This document shows, in pieces, positions 1-7,818 of a stretch of DNA of 64,000 nt (positions are counted from its first letter, which is position 1; the number at the start of each line of letters is the position of its first letter). The translations under genes and the position numbers were made by a program. The DNA comes from Anaerostipes sp. MSJ-23 (lineage in GTDB: Bacteria; Bacillota; Clostridia; Lachnospirales; Lachnospiraceae). The stretch is from assembly GCF_018918155.1 (NCBI RefSeq), contig NZ_JAHLPY010000011.1, positions 1-64,000 of the forward strand. The letters run 5' to 3'. Under the pieces are notes generated by a model. The model did no database searches, was not told the origin of the DNA, and saw only the letters and a list, made by a program, of their open reading frames with translations.

Positions 1-45
1 TTCCATGTATGGACTTAGCACCAATTTCTGCTGTTGTTCGATCAT
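1..45 (-). CDS. IS1182-type transposase, N-terminal fragment (runs off window)
   Basis: Fifteen codons run from an ATG at 45 leftward out of the window and read MIEQQQKLVLSPYME. Many IS1182-family transposases begin with a similar basic stretch followed by LSPYM, so this is called as the start of one. Only the N-terminus is visible, so it cannot be told whether the element is intact. An imperfect inverted repeat (52-66 with 80-94) lies just upstream and could belong to the element end or its promoter. It could also be an unrelated short reading frame. Confidence 0.5.
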   Translation of the reverse strand, partial: MIEQQQKLVLSPYME

Positions 46-51
46 AAAAAC

Positions 52-94
52 ACCGCCTATATTTGATAGATACATTGTACCAAATATAGACGGT
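52..94. repeat. Inverted repeat upstream of the transposase start
   Basis: CCGCCTATATTTG near 53-65 is mirrored by CAAATATAGACGG near 81-93, with one mismatch, around a short spacer. It sits where a promoter, operator or terminal repeat of the transposase gene would be. Which of these it is cannot be decided from the window. Confidence 0.4.
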
Positions 95-172
95 ATTATC
101 TACTTTTTCAGTGCCCTCGATTGAGGGGCAGGGGAGTTGAATAGGCGAAGCCTATTTTTTGTAAAAATTTGC

Positions 173-203
173 TTGACCATTCCCTTACGTCACCCTTTAT
201 GAT
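173..203 (+). promoter_or_regulatory. MerR-type promoter with 19-bp spacer
   Basis: TTGACC (173-178) and TATGAT (198-203) are separated by exactly 19 bp. MerR-family regulators activate such over-long promoters by distorting the spacer, and often control their own gene. The spacer carries CCCTTACGTCACCC, an imperfect dyad around ACGT. The MerR-domain gene begins 28 bp downstream, so autoregulation is the natural reading. Confidence 0.7.
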
Positions 204-231
204 AGTCTATAGAGACAAAGGGGGTGTTTTG

Positions 232-1425
232 ATGACGAAAGATGGATATTATACATCCGGAGAGTTTGCAAAGAAGGCAAATGTAACATTAAGAACCGTT
301 CGCTATTATGATCGTCAGGGAATTTTAAAGCCGAGTAAGATTGCAGAAAATGGTTATAGATTGTATACAGATGCGGATTTTGCAAAGCTTCAGAAAATTT
401 TGTCATTGAAATATCTTGGTTTTTCTTTGGAAGAGATTATGACGATGACAATCAATGATGAAGATCAGGATTTTATTCGGGAATCTATTGGTTTGCAGCT
501 GTACCTTGTTCAAAAAAAGATGGAACATTTAAAGATGGTGGAACACTCTTTGAGAGATATGGAAGAGCAGATGGAACATGCACAAAAAATTGATTGGAAT
601 GAAATGATTAATCTGCTGCATGTGACAAATATGGAACATGGATTGGTAGAACAGTATAAGAACGCTTCGAATTTAGATATCCGAATCAATCTTCATCAGA
701 AATATTCTCAAAATCCGATTCCATGGTTTGATTGGATTTATGATCATTTAAATTTACAAAAAAAGGATCAAGTATTAGAGCTTGGATGTGGAAATGGAGA
801 ACTTTGGAAGGGACATGAAAATGATTTACCGGAAGGGGTTCATGTGATTTTATCTGATCAATCGCAAGGAATGGTGAAAGATGCAAGAAAATATGTGGGT
901 GATGGAAATGGACAGATTTCTTATGAAACGATCGATTGCAGGAAGATTTTGAAAGAAGACGCTTCGTTTGACAAGGTGATTGCAAATCATGTGTTGTTTT
1001 ATTTGGAGGATAGGAAGAAGGCACTGAAAGAGATTCGAAGAGTGATGAAGTCAGATGGAGTATTTGTATGCAGTACTTATGGAAGCAGTCATATGCAGGA
1101 AATTACAAAGCTGATGAAAGACTTTGATGAAAGAATTACGTTATCAGATCATCGTTTATATGATGTTTTTGGATTGGAAAATGGGAAAAAACAGTTAGAA
1201 GAAGTTTTTTCATCAGTAGAAGAAGTTGATTATGAAGACGAATTGCTTGTTGATCAGCCGGAACCTTTAATTTCTTATATTCTTTCCTGTCATGGAAATC
1301 AGCAGGAATATTTGAATCATCGTTATATAGAATTTAAAGATTTTGTGAGAAAGAAGATAGCGGCAGAAGGTGTGATGAAAATTACAAAATCTGCTGGAAT
1401 TTTTATTTGTAAATGTAAATCTTAA
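232..1425 (+). CDS. MerR-family regulator fused to a SAM-dependent methyltransferase
   Basis: A 397-aa protein. Residues 1-70 are a MerR winged helix (YTSGEFAKKANVTLRTVRYYDRQGIL), followed by a coiled-coil dimerisation helix to about residue 120. The C-terminal part is a class I methyltransferase with motif I LELGCGNGE near residue 190 and a later DKVIANHVLFYL segment. MerR/methyltransferase fusions occur in Firmicutes; the ligand and methyl acceptor are unknown. The ATG at 232 is chosen because AAAGGGGG (218-225) precedes it and it lies downstream of the 19-bp-spacer promoter; an in-frame start at 169 lies upstream of that promoter. rfbD follows after 12 bp, so it may be cotranscribed with the rhamnose genes. 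Confidence 0.85.
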   Translation: MTKDGYYTSGEFAKKANVTLRTVRYYDRQGILKPSKIAENGYRLYTDADFAKLQKILSLKYLGFSLEEIMTMTINDEDQDFIRESIGLQLYLVQKKMEHLKMVEHSLRDMEEQMEHAQKIDWNEMINLLHVTNMEHGLVEQYKNASNLDIRINLHQKYSQNPIPWFDWIYDHLNLQKKDQVLELGCGNGELWKGHENDLPEGVHVILSDQSQGMVKDARKYVGDGNGQISYETIDCRKILKEDASFDKVIANHVLFYLEDRKKALKEIRRVMKSDGVFVCSTYGSSHMQEITKLMKDFDERITLSDHRLYDVFGLENGKKQLEEVFSSVEEVDYEDELLVDQPEPLISYILSCHGNQQEYLNHRYIEFKDFVRKKIAAEGVMKITKSAGIFICKCKS

Positions 1426-1437
1426 TAAGGAGGAATT

Positions 1438-2283
1438 ATGAAAGTTTTTGTTACAGGAGTTAAAGGCCAGCTCGGTTATGATGTGATGAATGAACTTGCA
1501 AGTCGTGGAATCGAAGCGGTCGGTGTAGATATTGAAGAAATGGATATTACCAATGCTGATCAGGTGAGAAAAGTCATTACAAAGGCAGCACCAGATGCGG
1601 TGATTCATTGTGCGGCCTATACAGCGGTAGATGCGGCAGAAGATAATGTTGATATTTGCAGAAAAGTTAATGCAGAAGGAACGGAAAATATTGCAAAAGT
1701 CTGTGAAGAGTTAGACATTAAAATGATGTATATTAGTACAGATTATGTATTTAATGGAAAGGGAAGCCGTCCATGGAAGCCGGATGATGAGAGAGAACCA
1801 TTAAATATCTATGGACAGACAAAATATGAAGGAGAACTTGCGGTTGAGAAACATGTAAAAAAATTTTTTACAGTCCGTATTGCATGGGTATTTGGAGTTA
1901 ATGGAAAGAATTTTATTAAAACAATGTTAAATCTTGGAAAAACTCATGATCATTTAACTGTTGTCAATGATCAGACGGGTTCACCAACATATACTTATGA
2001 TCTTGCAAGACTTTTAGTAGATATGATTCAGACAGAAAAATATGGAAGATATCATGCAACCAACGAAGGGCTTTGTACATGGTATGAGTTTGCATGTGAA
2101 ATTTTTAAGCAAGCAGGAATGAAGGTATCAGTTGCACCGGTAAGCAGCGATGAATATCCAGCGAAAGCAAAACGCCCGGAGAATAGTCGTATGGATAAGA
2201 GTAAACTCGTAGAAAATGGATTTACTCCGTTACCGTCTTGGCAGGATGCTTTAAGTAGATATTTAAAAGAAATTGAGTATTAA
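1438..2283 (+). CDS. rfbD: dTDP-4-dehydrorhamnose reductase
   Basis: A 281-aa NAD(P)H-dependent reductase for the last step of dTDP-L-rhamnose synthesis (dTDP-4-keto-L-rhamnose to dTDP-L-rhamnose). It is an extended short-chain dehydrogenase with the Rossmann start VTGVKGQLGYD, the catalytic Ser-Tyr-Lys set (STDYVF then YGQTKYEGE) and the C-terminal PENSRMDKSKL typical of RmlD. It has AGGAGG seven bases upstream and is the first of four contiguous rhamnose genes. The gene order D-C-A-B with short gaps indicates one operon supplying rhamnose for cell-surface polysaccharide. Confidence 0.95.
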   Translation: MKVFVTGVKGQLGYDVMNELASRGIEAVGVDIEEMDITNADQVRKVITKAAPDAVIHCAAYTAVDAAEDNVDICRKVNAEGTENIAKVCEELDIKMMYISTDYVFNGKGSRPWKPDDEREPLNIYGQTKYEGELAVEKHVKKFFTVRIAWVFGVNGKNFIKTMLNLGKTHDHLTVVNDQTGSPTYTYDLARLLVDMIQTEKYGRYHATNEGLCTWYEFACEIFKQAGMKVSVAPVSSDEYPAKAKRPENSRMDKSKLVENGFTPLPSWQDALSRYLKEIEY

Positions 2284-2300
2284 GAAAAAGGAGAATTATC

Positions 2301-2855
2301 ATGGGAAAAATTACAGTAACACCTTGTGAAATTGAAGGACTTTATGTGATTGAGCCAACAGTTTTTAAAGATGAAAGAGGATATTTTGTAGAAACTTATA
2401 ATCAAAATGATATGAAAGAAGCGGGACTTGATATGGTTTTCGTACAGGACAATCAGTCAATGTCTACAAGAGGTGTACTCCGTGGACTTCATTTCCAGAA
2501 ACAGTATCCACAAGGAAAACTTGTTCGTGTAGTTCGGGGAAAAGTATTTGATGTTGCCGTTGATTTAAGATCAGAATCTAAAACTTATGGAAAATGGTTT
2601 GGTGTAGAACTATCGGCAGAAAATATGAAACAGTTTTATATTCCAGAAGGATTTGCTCATGGTTTTTTAGTGCTTTCTGATGAAGCAGAATTTTGCTATA
2701 AATGTACAGATTTCTATCATCCTGGAGATGAAGGAGGACTTGCATGGAATGATCCTGAAATTGGCGTTGAATGGCCATTAGAAGAAGGAGTTGATCTAAT
2801 CATTTCTGAAAAAGATCAGAAGTGGAAAGGGTTAAAAGATACATTTAAATTTTAA
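2301..2855 (+). CDS. rfbC: dTDP-4-dehydrorhamnose 3,5-epimerase
   Basis: A 184-aa cupin epimerase converting dTDP-4-keto-6-deoxyglucose to dTDP-4-keto-L-rhamnose. Visible family features are FKDERGYFVETYNQ near the start, QDNQSMSTRGVLRGLHFQ carrying the catalytic His, and FYIPEGFAHGFLVLSDEAEFCYKCTDFY with the active-site Tyr. Length is normal for RmlC. An AAAAGGAG ribosome site precedes the ATG. It lies between rfbD and rfbA in the rhamnose operon. Confidence 0.95.
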   Translation: MGKITVTPCEIEGLYVIEPTVFKDERGYFVETYNQNDMKEAGLDMVFVQDNQSMSTRGVLRGLHFQKQYPQGKLVRVVRGKVFDVAVDLRSESKTYGKWFGVELSAENMKQFYIPEGFAHGFLVLSDEAEFCYKCTDFYHPGDEGGLAWNDPEIGVEWPLEEGVDLIISEKDQKWKGLKDTFKF

Positions 2856-2882
2856 AATGCCCACGGGGAGAAAGGGAAACAA

Positions 2883-3764
2883 ATGAAAGGAATTATACTT
2901 GCCGGAGGTTCCGGTACAAGACTGTACCCATTAACAATGGTAACATCGAAACAGTTATTGCCAATCTATGATAAACCAATGATTTATTATCCGCTTTCTG
3001 TATTAATGAATGCTGGGATTCGTGATATTTTAATTATTTCCACACCGGATGATACTCCAAGATTCGACTCCTTATTAGGAGATGGTCATCAATTTGGAAT
3101 TCATTTATCTTATGCTGTACAACCATCTCCAGATGGACTTGCTCAGGCATTTATCATTGGGGAAGATTTTATTGGGGATGATAATGTTGCGATGGTACTT
3201 GGAGATAATATTTTCCATGGACATGGACTGAAAAAAAGACTGTTGCGTGCGGCAAATAAAAAACAGGGAGCTACCGTATTTGGATATTATGTGGATGATC
3301 CGGAACGTTTTGGAATTGTTGAATTTGATTCCGATGGAAAAGCAATTTCGATCGAAGAAAAACCAGAAAAACCAAAATCTAATTATTGTGTAACTGGTCT
3401 GTACTTTTATGATAATCGTGTGGTAGAATATGCGAAGCAGCTTAAACCATCTGCCAGAGGAGAGCTGGAAATTACAGATTTAAATAAAATTTATTTAGAA
3501 AATGGAGAACTGGAAGTTGAATTACTTGGTCAAGGATTTACATGGCTGGATACAGGAACACATGAATCCTTGGTAGAAGCGACTAATTTTGTGAAAACAG
3601 TAGAAACACATCAGCATAGAAAAATTGCATGTTTGGAAGAGATCGCATATCTAAATCACTGGATCACAAAAGATCAGCTATTAACAGACATTGAACCATT
3701 AAAGAAAAATCAGTATGGACAATATCTACTGGATGTTGTTGCAGGAAAATTTTTGGATAAGTAG
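2883..3764 (+). CDS. rfbA: Glucose-1-phosphate thymidylyltransferase
   Basis: A 293-aa nucleotidyltransferase making dTDP-glucose from dTTP and glucose-1-phosphate, the entry step of the rhamnose pathway. It starts with the signature [18 protein letters not shown] and continues with [27 protein letters not shown] and [13 protein letters not shown], all diagnostic of RmlA. Length is typical. A GGGGAGAAAGGG stretch lies upstream of the ATG. It is the third gene of the rhamnose operon. Confidence 0.95.
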   Translation: MKGIILAGGSGTRLYPLTMVTSKQLLPIYDKPMIYYPLSVLMNAGIRDILIISTPDDTPRFDSLLGDGHQFGIHLSYAVQPSPDGLAQAFIIGEDFIGDDNVAMVLGDNIFHGHGLKKRLLRAANKKQGATVFGYYVDDPERFGIVEFDSDGKAISIEEKPEKPKSNYCVTGLYFYDNRVVEYAKQLKPSARGELEITDLNKIYLENGELEVELLGQGFTWLDTGTHESLVEATNFVKTVETHQHRKIACLEEIAYLNHWITKDQLLTDIEPLKKNQYGQYLLDVVAGKFLDK

Positions 3765-3773
3765 GAGAAAAAA

Positions 3774-4796
3774 ATGAAAATATTAGTAACCGGTGGAGCC
3801 GGATTTATTGGAGGAAATTTTGTTCATCATATGGTGAATAAATATCCAGAAGATGAGATTGTAAATCTTGATTTGTTGACATATGCAGGAAATTTAGAGA
3901 CATTAAAACCAGTAGAAGACAAACCAAATTATAAGTTTGTCAAAGGAGATATCGCAGATCGTCCATTTATTATGGATCTGTTTGAAAAAGAAAAATTTGA
4001 TATTGTTGTGAACTTTGCAGCAGAAAGTCATGTAGATCGTTCGATTGAGGATCCTTCCATTTTTGTAAAAACCAATGTAGAAGGAACGGTTGTATTGTTA
4101 GATGCAGCAAAAAAATATGGTGTGAAACGTTATCATCAAGTATCCACAGATGAAGTTTATGGAGATCTTCCATTAGATCGCCCGGATTTATTCTTTACAG
4201 AAGAAACACCGCTTCATACATCAAGTCCATACAGCAGTTCGAAGGCAAGTGCTGATCTGTTTGTATTAGCTTATTATCGAACATTTGGACTTCCAGTAAC
4301 AATTTCTAGATGTTCGAATAATTATGGACCATATCATTTCCCAGAAAAATTAATTCCATTAATGATTAGTCGTGCGCTGGCAGATGAGGAACTTCCAGTA
4401 TATGGAAAAGGAGAAAATGTTCGTGATTGGCTGCATGTATCGGATCATTGCGAAGCAATTGATTTGATTATTCATCATGGAAAAGTTGGAGAAGTTTATA
4501 ATGTCGGAGGACATAATGAACGTACAAACTTAGAAGTTGTAAAGACGATTTTAAAAGCACTGGATAAACCAGAAAGCCTGATTAAATTTGTAACGGATCG
4601 TCCTGGACATGATATGCGTTATGCAATTGATCCAACCAAACTTGAGACAGAACTTGGATGGAAACCAAAATATAACTTTGATACTGGAATTGCGCAGACA
4701 ATTCAATGGTATTTAGATAACAAAGACTGGTGGCAGAACATTTTATCTGGGGAGTATGCAAATTACTTTGATAAAATGTATGCAAACCGTCTATAG
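3774..4796 (+). CDS. rfbB: dTDP-glucose 4,6-dehydratase
   Basis: A 340-aa NAD-dependent dehydratase converting dTDP-glucose to dTDP-4-keto-6-deoxyglucose. It has the Rossmann motif VTGGAGFIGGNFVHH, FAAESHVDRSIEDP, STDEVYGDLP, the catalytic YSSSKASADL and the substrate-binding RCSNNYGPYHFPEKLIP. Ten bases separate it from rfbA. It completes the four-enzyme dTDP-L-rhamnose set. Confidence 0.95.
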   Translation: MKILVTGGAGFIGGNFVHHMVNKYPEDEIVNLDLLTYAGNLETLKPVEDKPNYKFVKGDIADRPFIMDLFEKEKFDIVVNFAAESHVDRSIEDPSIFVKTNVEGTVVLLDAAKKYGVKRYHQVSTDEVYGDLPLDRPDLFFTEETPLHTSSPYSSSKASADLFVLAYYRTFGLPVTISRCSNNYGPYHFPEKLIPLMISRALADEELPVYGKGENVRDWLHVSDHCEAIDLIIHHGKVGEVYNVGGHNERTNLEVVKTILKALDKPESLIKFVTDRPGHDMRYAIDPTKLETELGWKPKYNFDTGIAQTIQWYLDNKDWWQNILSGEYANYFDKMYANRL

Positions 4797-4805
4797 GGGC
4801 TTTGT

Positions 4806-5270
4806 ATGAAGAACTTTCATAAAAATACAAAACGGCTGTTATACTGGGGGATAACAGCCGTTTTGATGGTTCTTATTTTTTCTTTCTCTGCAAAAAATGG
4901 AACAACTTCCTCTAACATGAGCATTCATTATGCAAAAGAATTAGCAAAATTTCTAGGCTGGATTGGAATTTTTCAGATTCAATCATCCGCTGATCTTATG
5001 ATGCATGCGAAAAATGTTCATACATTTGTAAGAAAAACTGCACATTTTACAGAATATGCTGTGCTCGGATTTTTTACTTATCGGGCAGTATCTTGTGATA
5101 TAGATAATCGAAAAAAGGCGATGTTAACTGCACAATTGATTTGTACCGGTTATGCATCTACGGATGAGATCCATCAGCTTTTCGTCCCTGGACGAGAAGG
5201 AAAAGTTTTTGATGTATTCATTGATAGCTGCGGAGCCTTTTGTGGAATTTTGTTCTCTGCTTTTTTGTAA
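4806..5270 (+). CDS. VanZ-like membrane protein
   Basis: A 154-aa small integral membrane protein of the VanZ-like family. It has an N-terminal membrane helix (about residues 10-28) ending in FSFSAKNG, a central VRKTAHFTEYAVLGFF motif, and a C-terminal segment with STDEIHQLFVPGREGKVFDVFIDSCGA. VanZ of the vancomycin cluster lowers teicoplanin susceptibility, but most chromosomal relatives have no assigned job. It lies 9 bp after rfbB. A perfect 14-bp hairpin covers codons 8-20 (see the terminator entry at 4829). Confidence 0.85.
   Translation: MKNFHKNTKRLLYWGITAVLMVLIFSFSAKNGTTSSNMSIHYAKELAKFLGWIGIFQIQSSADLMMHAKNVHTFVRKTAHFTEYAVLGFFTYRAVSCDIDNRKKAMLTAQLICTGYASTDEIHQLFVPGREGKVFDVFIDSCGAFCGILFSAFL
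4829..4864 (+). terminator. Perfect hairpin inside the vanZ-like coding start
   Basis: AAAACGGCTGTTAT (4829-4842) is perfectly complementary to ATAACAGCCGTTTT (4851-4864) around an 8-base loop. The A-rich left arm, GC core and TTTT end look like a bidirectional intrinsic terminator for the rhamnose operon. It lies inside the vanZ-like reading frame, so translation could modulate it. The run of T after the stem is only four bases before GATGG, which weakens the call. Confidence 0.55.
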
Positions 5271-5352
5271 AAGAGGATCCTTTTCTTTTTGGATATGTTA
5301 TGATTGAGATAATAAAAAAGGTTGGTAAATCGAGAAGGAAGGGAGAGAAAGA

Positions 5353-5790
5353 ATGAAAAAAAGAGTTATTTTCTTCGTTACAATTTTATGTTTTGGCATA
5401 ATGATTGGGTGTAAAGAAAAAAATCAGCCAAAGAAAAAGAGCATTCAGCCATTTTGTGGAGAATGGAACTGTGAAAAGACACCACTGGAACATAAAAATT
5501 TATATTCTGGGTATTTGAGATTAGTCGTTAAAAAGAATGGAAACTTTATAATGTATGATGTAGAAGCTGGAAATCCAGGAATTGAAGGAAAGATGGTCAT
5601 CAATTCTAAAAAGGAACTTACTTTAAAATGTAAAAATTCTGAAGATTTCGATCCTCCTGTTGGATGGGGAAAGATGCACAAGACACAAAAAATTAAATAT
5701 CAGTTTATAAGAAAAAATAAAAAGAAAAAACTAAGACTAACTTATGGAAAAGGAAAAGGGAAAACAACTCTAGTATTTTATAAAAAATAA
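5353..5790 (+). CDS. Small putative lipoprotein, function unknown
   Basis: A 145-aa protein with a lipoprotein signal peptide: KKR start, hydrophobic core and lipobox-like MIGC at residue 20, so it is probably anchored on the outer face of the membrane. The mature part is very basic (poly-Lys stretches at both ends) with alternating hydrophobic strands, including GEWNCEKTPLE and LRLVVKKNGNFIMYD, suggesting a small beta-barrel or lipocalin-like fold. No family is recognised. GAAGGGAGAGA provides the ribosome site. Confidence 0.65.
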   Translation: MKKRVIFFVTILCFGIMIGCKEKNQPKKKSIQPFCGEWNCEKTPLEHKNLYSGYLRLVVKKNGNFIMYDVEAGNPGIEGKMVINSKKELTLKCKNSEDFDPPVGWGKMHKTQKIKYQFIRKNKKKKLRLTYGKGKGKTTLVFYKK

Positions 5791-5793
5791 AAA

Positions 5794-5853
5794 GAAGGTC
5801 GAATTCCTAAAGAGATATATGATTTCTAAGGAGGACATTCGACCTTTTTTCAT
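5794..5853. terminator. Bidirectional terminator between converging genes
   Basis: AAGGTCGAAT near 5795-5804 pairs with ATTCGACCTT near 5840-5849, and the interior TCCT and AGGA extend the stem. The right arm is followed by T's on the plus strand and the left arm is preceded by A's, so it can stop both the lipoprotein gene and the converging HAD gene. Confidence 0.75.
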
Positions 5854-6669
5854 CTATCTTAATAATAAGTGTTTTTCAATAAAGTTTGCAATCCCATCAT
5901 GATTGTTATCTTCGGTGATATAATCAGCAACACTTTTTGTCTTCTTACTTCCGTTTGCCATGACAACGCCAACACCAGCATGTAATGTCATATCATAATC
6001 ATTATCAGCATCTCCAAATGTGCAAAGATTATCCATCGAAAAATGATGAAGTTCCATGACTTTTTTTAGACCAAAAGCTTTAGAAATTCTTGGATCCATA
6101 TATTCAAAAAGCAATTTGCTTGTCTGAAGACAGGCAGATTTAAACTTTTCACTGTGGAAAGTCTTACTACGCTTAATGACCTCGGGCATTACTTTTGGAT
6201 TGCATACGATTAGAAGTTTTAACTGTGGTTTTCTTAAAAATTTATCAAAATCAATAACTTTATAAGGAAGTTGATCGGTTTTAGAAAGCTCTTTTATTAA
6301 GTTATCTTCCTTTGGGGTGTATAGGACGCCATCTCCATGAATACAAAAATTGACATCCATATCTTGAAAGTGTTTGATAATATCTTGAATTAGTCGGCCA
6401 TCTAAAGGATAATTTTGCTCATAGTGGTCATAAGCATAATCATAAATTTCTCCACCATTGCTTCCAACGATCATATCGACCATTCCATCGATGCCCCAGA
6501 TGGGAAATAGGCGTTTAATACTAGGAACATCTCTTCCGGTGGAAATACCAAATAAAATACCGTGGTCTCGAAGTGATTGGATTGCTTGGATTGTTTTGAA
6601 AGTAATGATGCCATGATCGTTTAAAAGGGTGCCGTCAATATCACACATAACTGCTTTGATATGATTCAT
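5854..6669 (-). CDS. HAD-superfamily (Cof-type) sugar/nucleotide phosphatase
   Basis: A 271-aa cytosolic HAD hydrolase of the Cof/YidA-like type. Motif I is CDIDGTLLND near residue 9, with the nucleophile and general-acid aspartates; motif II is GISTGRD; the C-terminal motif is FGDADNDYDMTLHAGVGVVMANG. Members dephosphorylate sugar phosphates or FMN-type substrates, and the substrate here is not inferable. The ATG at 6669 is preferred over upstream in-frame codons because CAGGAGA lies just upstream. A promoter containing a palindrome (6713-6741) lies about 45 bp upstream. Confidence 0.85.
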   Translation of the reverse strand: MNHIKAVMCDIDGTLLNDHGIITFKTIQAIQSLRDHGILFGISTGRDVPSIKRLFPIWGIDGMVDMIVGSNGGEIYDYAYDHYEQNYPLDGRLIQDIIKHFQDMDVNFCIHGDGVLYTPKEDNLIKELSKTDQLPYKVIDFDKFLRKPQLKLLIVCNPKVMPEVIKRSKTFHSEKFKSACLQTSKLLFEYMDPRISKAFGLKKVMELHHFSMDNLCTFGDADNDYDMTLHAGVGVVMANGSKKTKSVADYITEDNNHDGIANFIEKHLLLR

Positions 6670-6712
6670 AATCTTTAGTTTCTCCTGTTTGTATAAATTT
6701 TTTTCCCTACAT

Positions 6713-6741
6713 TTTATATTGTACCATAATTTGGTACACAA
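6713..6741 (-). promoter_or_regulatory. Promoter with operator-like palindrome for the HAD gene
   Basis: On the minus strand TTGTGT (6741-6736), a 17-bp spacer and TATAAA (6718-6713) form a good sigma-A promoter. The spacer contains the perfect palindrome TGTACCA-5 nt-TGGTACA (plus-strand 6720-6738). A repressor bound there would occlude the promoter. The bound regulator is unknown. Confidence 0.6.
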
Positions 6742-6793
6742 ATCTTAAAACAGTGCATATCTTATCAGAAGAGAAATAGATGTGAGGTTTACG

Positions 6794-7555
6794 ATGGCAG
6801 GAGTCATTTTAGATGCCGGGCATGGTGGATATGACGCTGGTGCACAATATAATAGAAGAAAAGAAAAGGATGATAATCTCCGTCTTGCACTTGCAGTAGG
6901 AGAGATTCTTTCACAAAACGGAATTCCAGTTTCTTATACAAGACAGAGTGATATTTATCAGTCACCGACACAAAAAGCAAGAATTGGAAATGAAAGTGGG
7001 GCAGATTATTTTATTTCTTTCCATAGAAATGCAAGTCCGAATGCGAATCAATATCATGGAGTAGAAACATTGGTATTTGATGACAGTGGAAGAAAAGCCG
7101 AAATGGCAAGAAATATCAATGCAAATCTCGAAGATATTGGGTTTCGAAATATTGGGGTAAGGGAACGTCCAAATCTTGCGGTTCTTCGAAGGACCGATAT
7201 ACCAGCAATTTTAATCGAGGCTGGTTTTATCAATTCAGATCAGGATAATCAACTTTTTGATGAACGTTTTGGGGACATTGCAAAGGCGATTGCAGATGGA
7301 ATTATGAAGACAATTGGAAGTGGACAGCAGGCACTGAGGGGAATCTATCGGGTGCAGATTGGATTGTACAGCAATTTTTCAAATGCTCGCTATGCATTAA
7401 ATGAAGCGTTAGCACAAGGATATGATGGGGATATTGTTTATGAAGAACCATATTATGCTGTACAGCTTGGAGAATTTGATACGCTAGATGAAGCTGTAAA
7501 ATTGGAAAATGAGCTTCGTCAAAAAGGGTATGATACTCTTGTTATAAAAAAATAA
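6794..7555 (+). CDS. N-acetylmuramoyl-L-alanine amidase with C-terminal SPOR-like domain
   Basis: A 253-aa Amidase_3 enzyme that cleaves the amide between muramic acid and the stem peptide. Zinc-ligand and catalytic motifs are LDAGHGGYDAG at the start, ISFHRNAS in the middle, and ILIEAGFINSDQDN around residue 145. Residues about 180-253 (YRVQIGLYSNFSNARYALNEAL, then YYAVQLGEFDTLDEAVKLENELR) are two SPOR-like repeats that bind denuded glycan. No signal peptide is present, as in some CwlC/CwlD-like mother-cell amidases. TGAGGT (6782-6787) places the start at 6794; an in-frame GTG at 6782 is less likely. Confidence 0.85.
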   Translation: MAGVILDAGHGGYDAGAQYNRRKEKDDNLRLALAVGEILSQNGIPVSYTRQSDIYQSPTQKARIGNESGADYFISFHRNASPNANQYHGVETLVFDDSGRKAEMARNINANLEDIGFRNIGVRERPNLAVLRRTDIPAILIEAGFINSDQDNQLFDERFGDIAKAIADGIMKTIGSGQQALRGIYRVQIGLYSNFSNARYALNEALAQGYDGDIVYEEPYYAVQLGEFDTLDEAVKLENELRQKGYDTLVIKK

Positions 7556-7800
7556 AAAGAAAATGTGCTATATCAACAAACACGGATTGAAAGAAAGTTA
7601 GTCTGTGTTTGTTGGTCGTAATTTTGCAGTGTATAAAAGATGAAAGTATCAGATAAAAATAAGAAGAATATTAAAAATAGATAGACGATGATTAAAATCT
7701 TTTCGCAGTATAATTGCTAAGGAGCATTAAATTAGATAGGAATTGCTCTTTTTGATTGTAGGAATGTTTGTATTTGATATGACATAAACTAGAGGAAAAG
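7556..7800. other. Intergenic region with two hairpins
   Basis: CAACAAACACGGA (7574-7586) pairs with TCTGTGTTTGTTG (7602-7614), a 13-bp stem with one G-U pair, but no T-run follows. A weaker element ends in TGCTCTTTTT near 7743-7753 and could be the terminator of the amidase gene. I see no RNA gene or clear promoter here. Confidence 0.4.
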
Positions 7801-7818
7801 ATGGGAAATCTGAAATGA
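7801..7818 (+). other. Possible five-codon leader ORF overlapping the deacetylase start
   Basis: ATG at 7801 is preceded by AGAGGAAAAG and encodes MGNLK followed by TGA at 7816-7818. That stop overlaps the deacetylase ATG at 7815 in an ATGA arrangement typical of translational coupling. The downstream start has only a weak GGGA of its own. This is suggestive, not proven. Confidence 0.3.
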
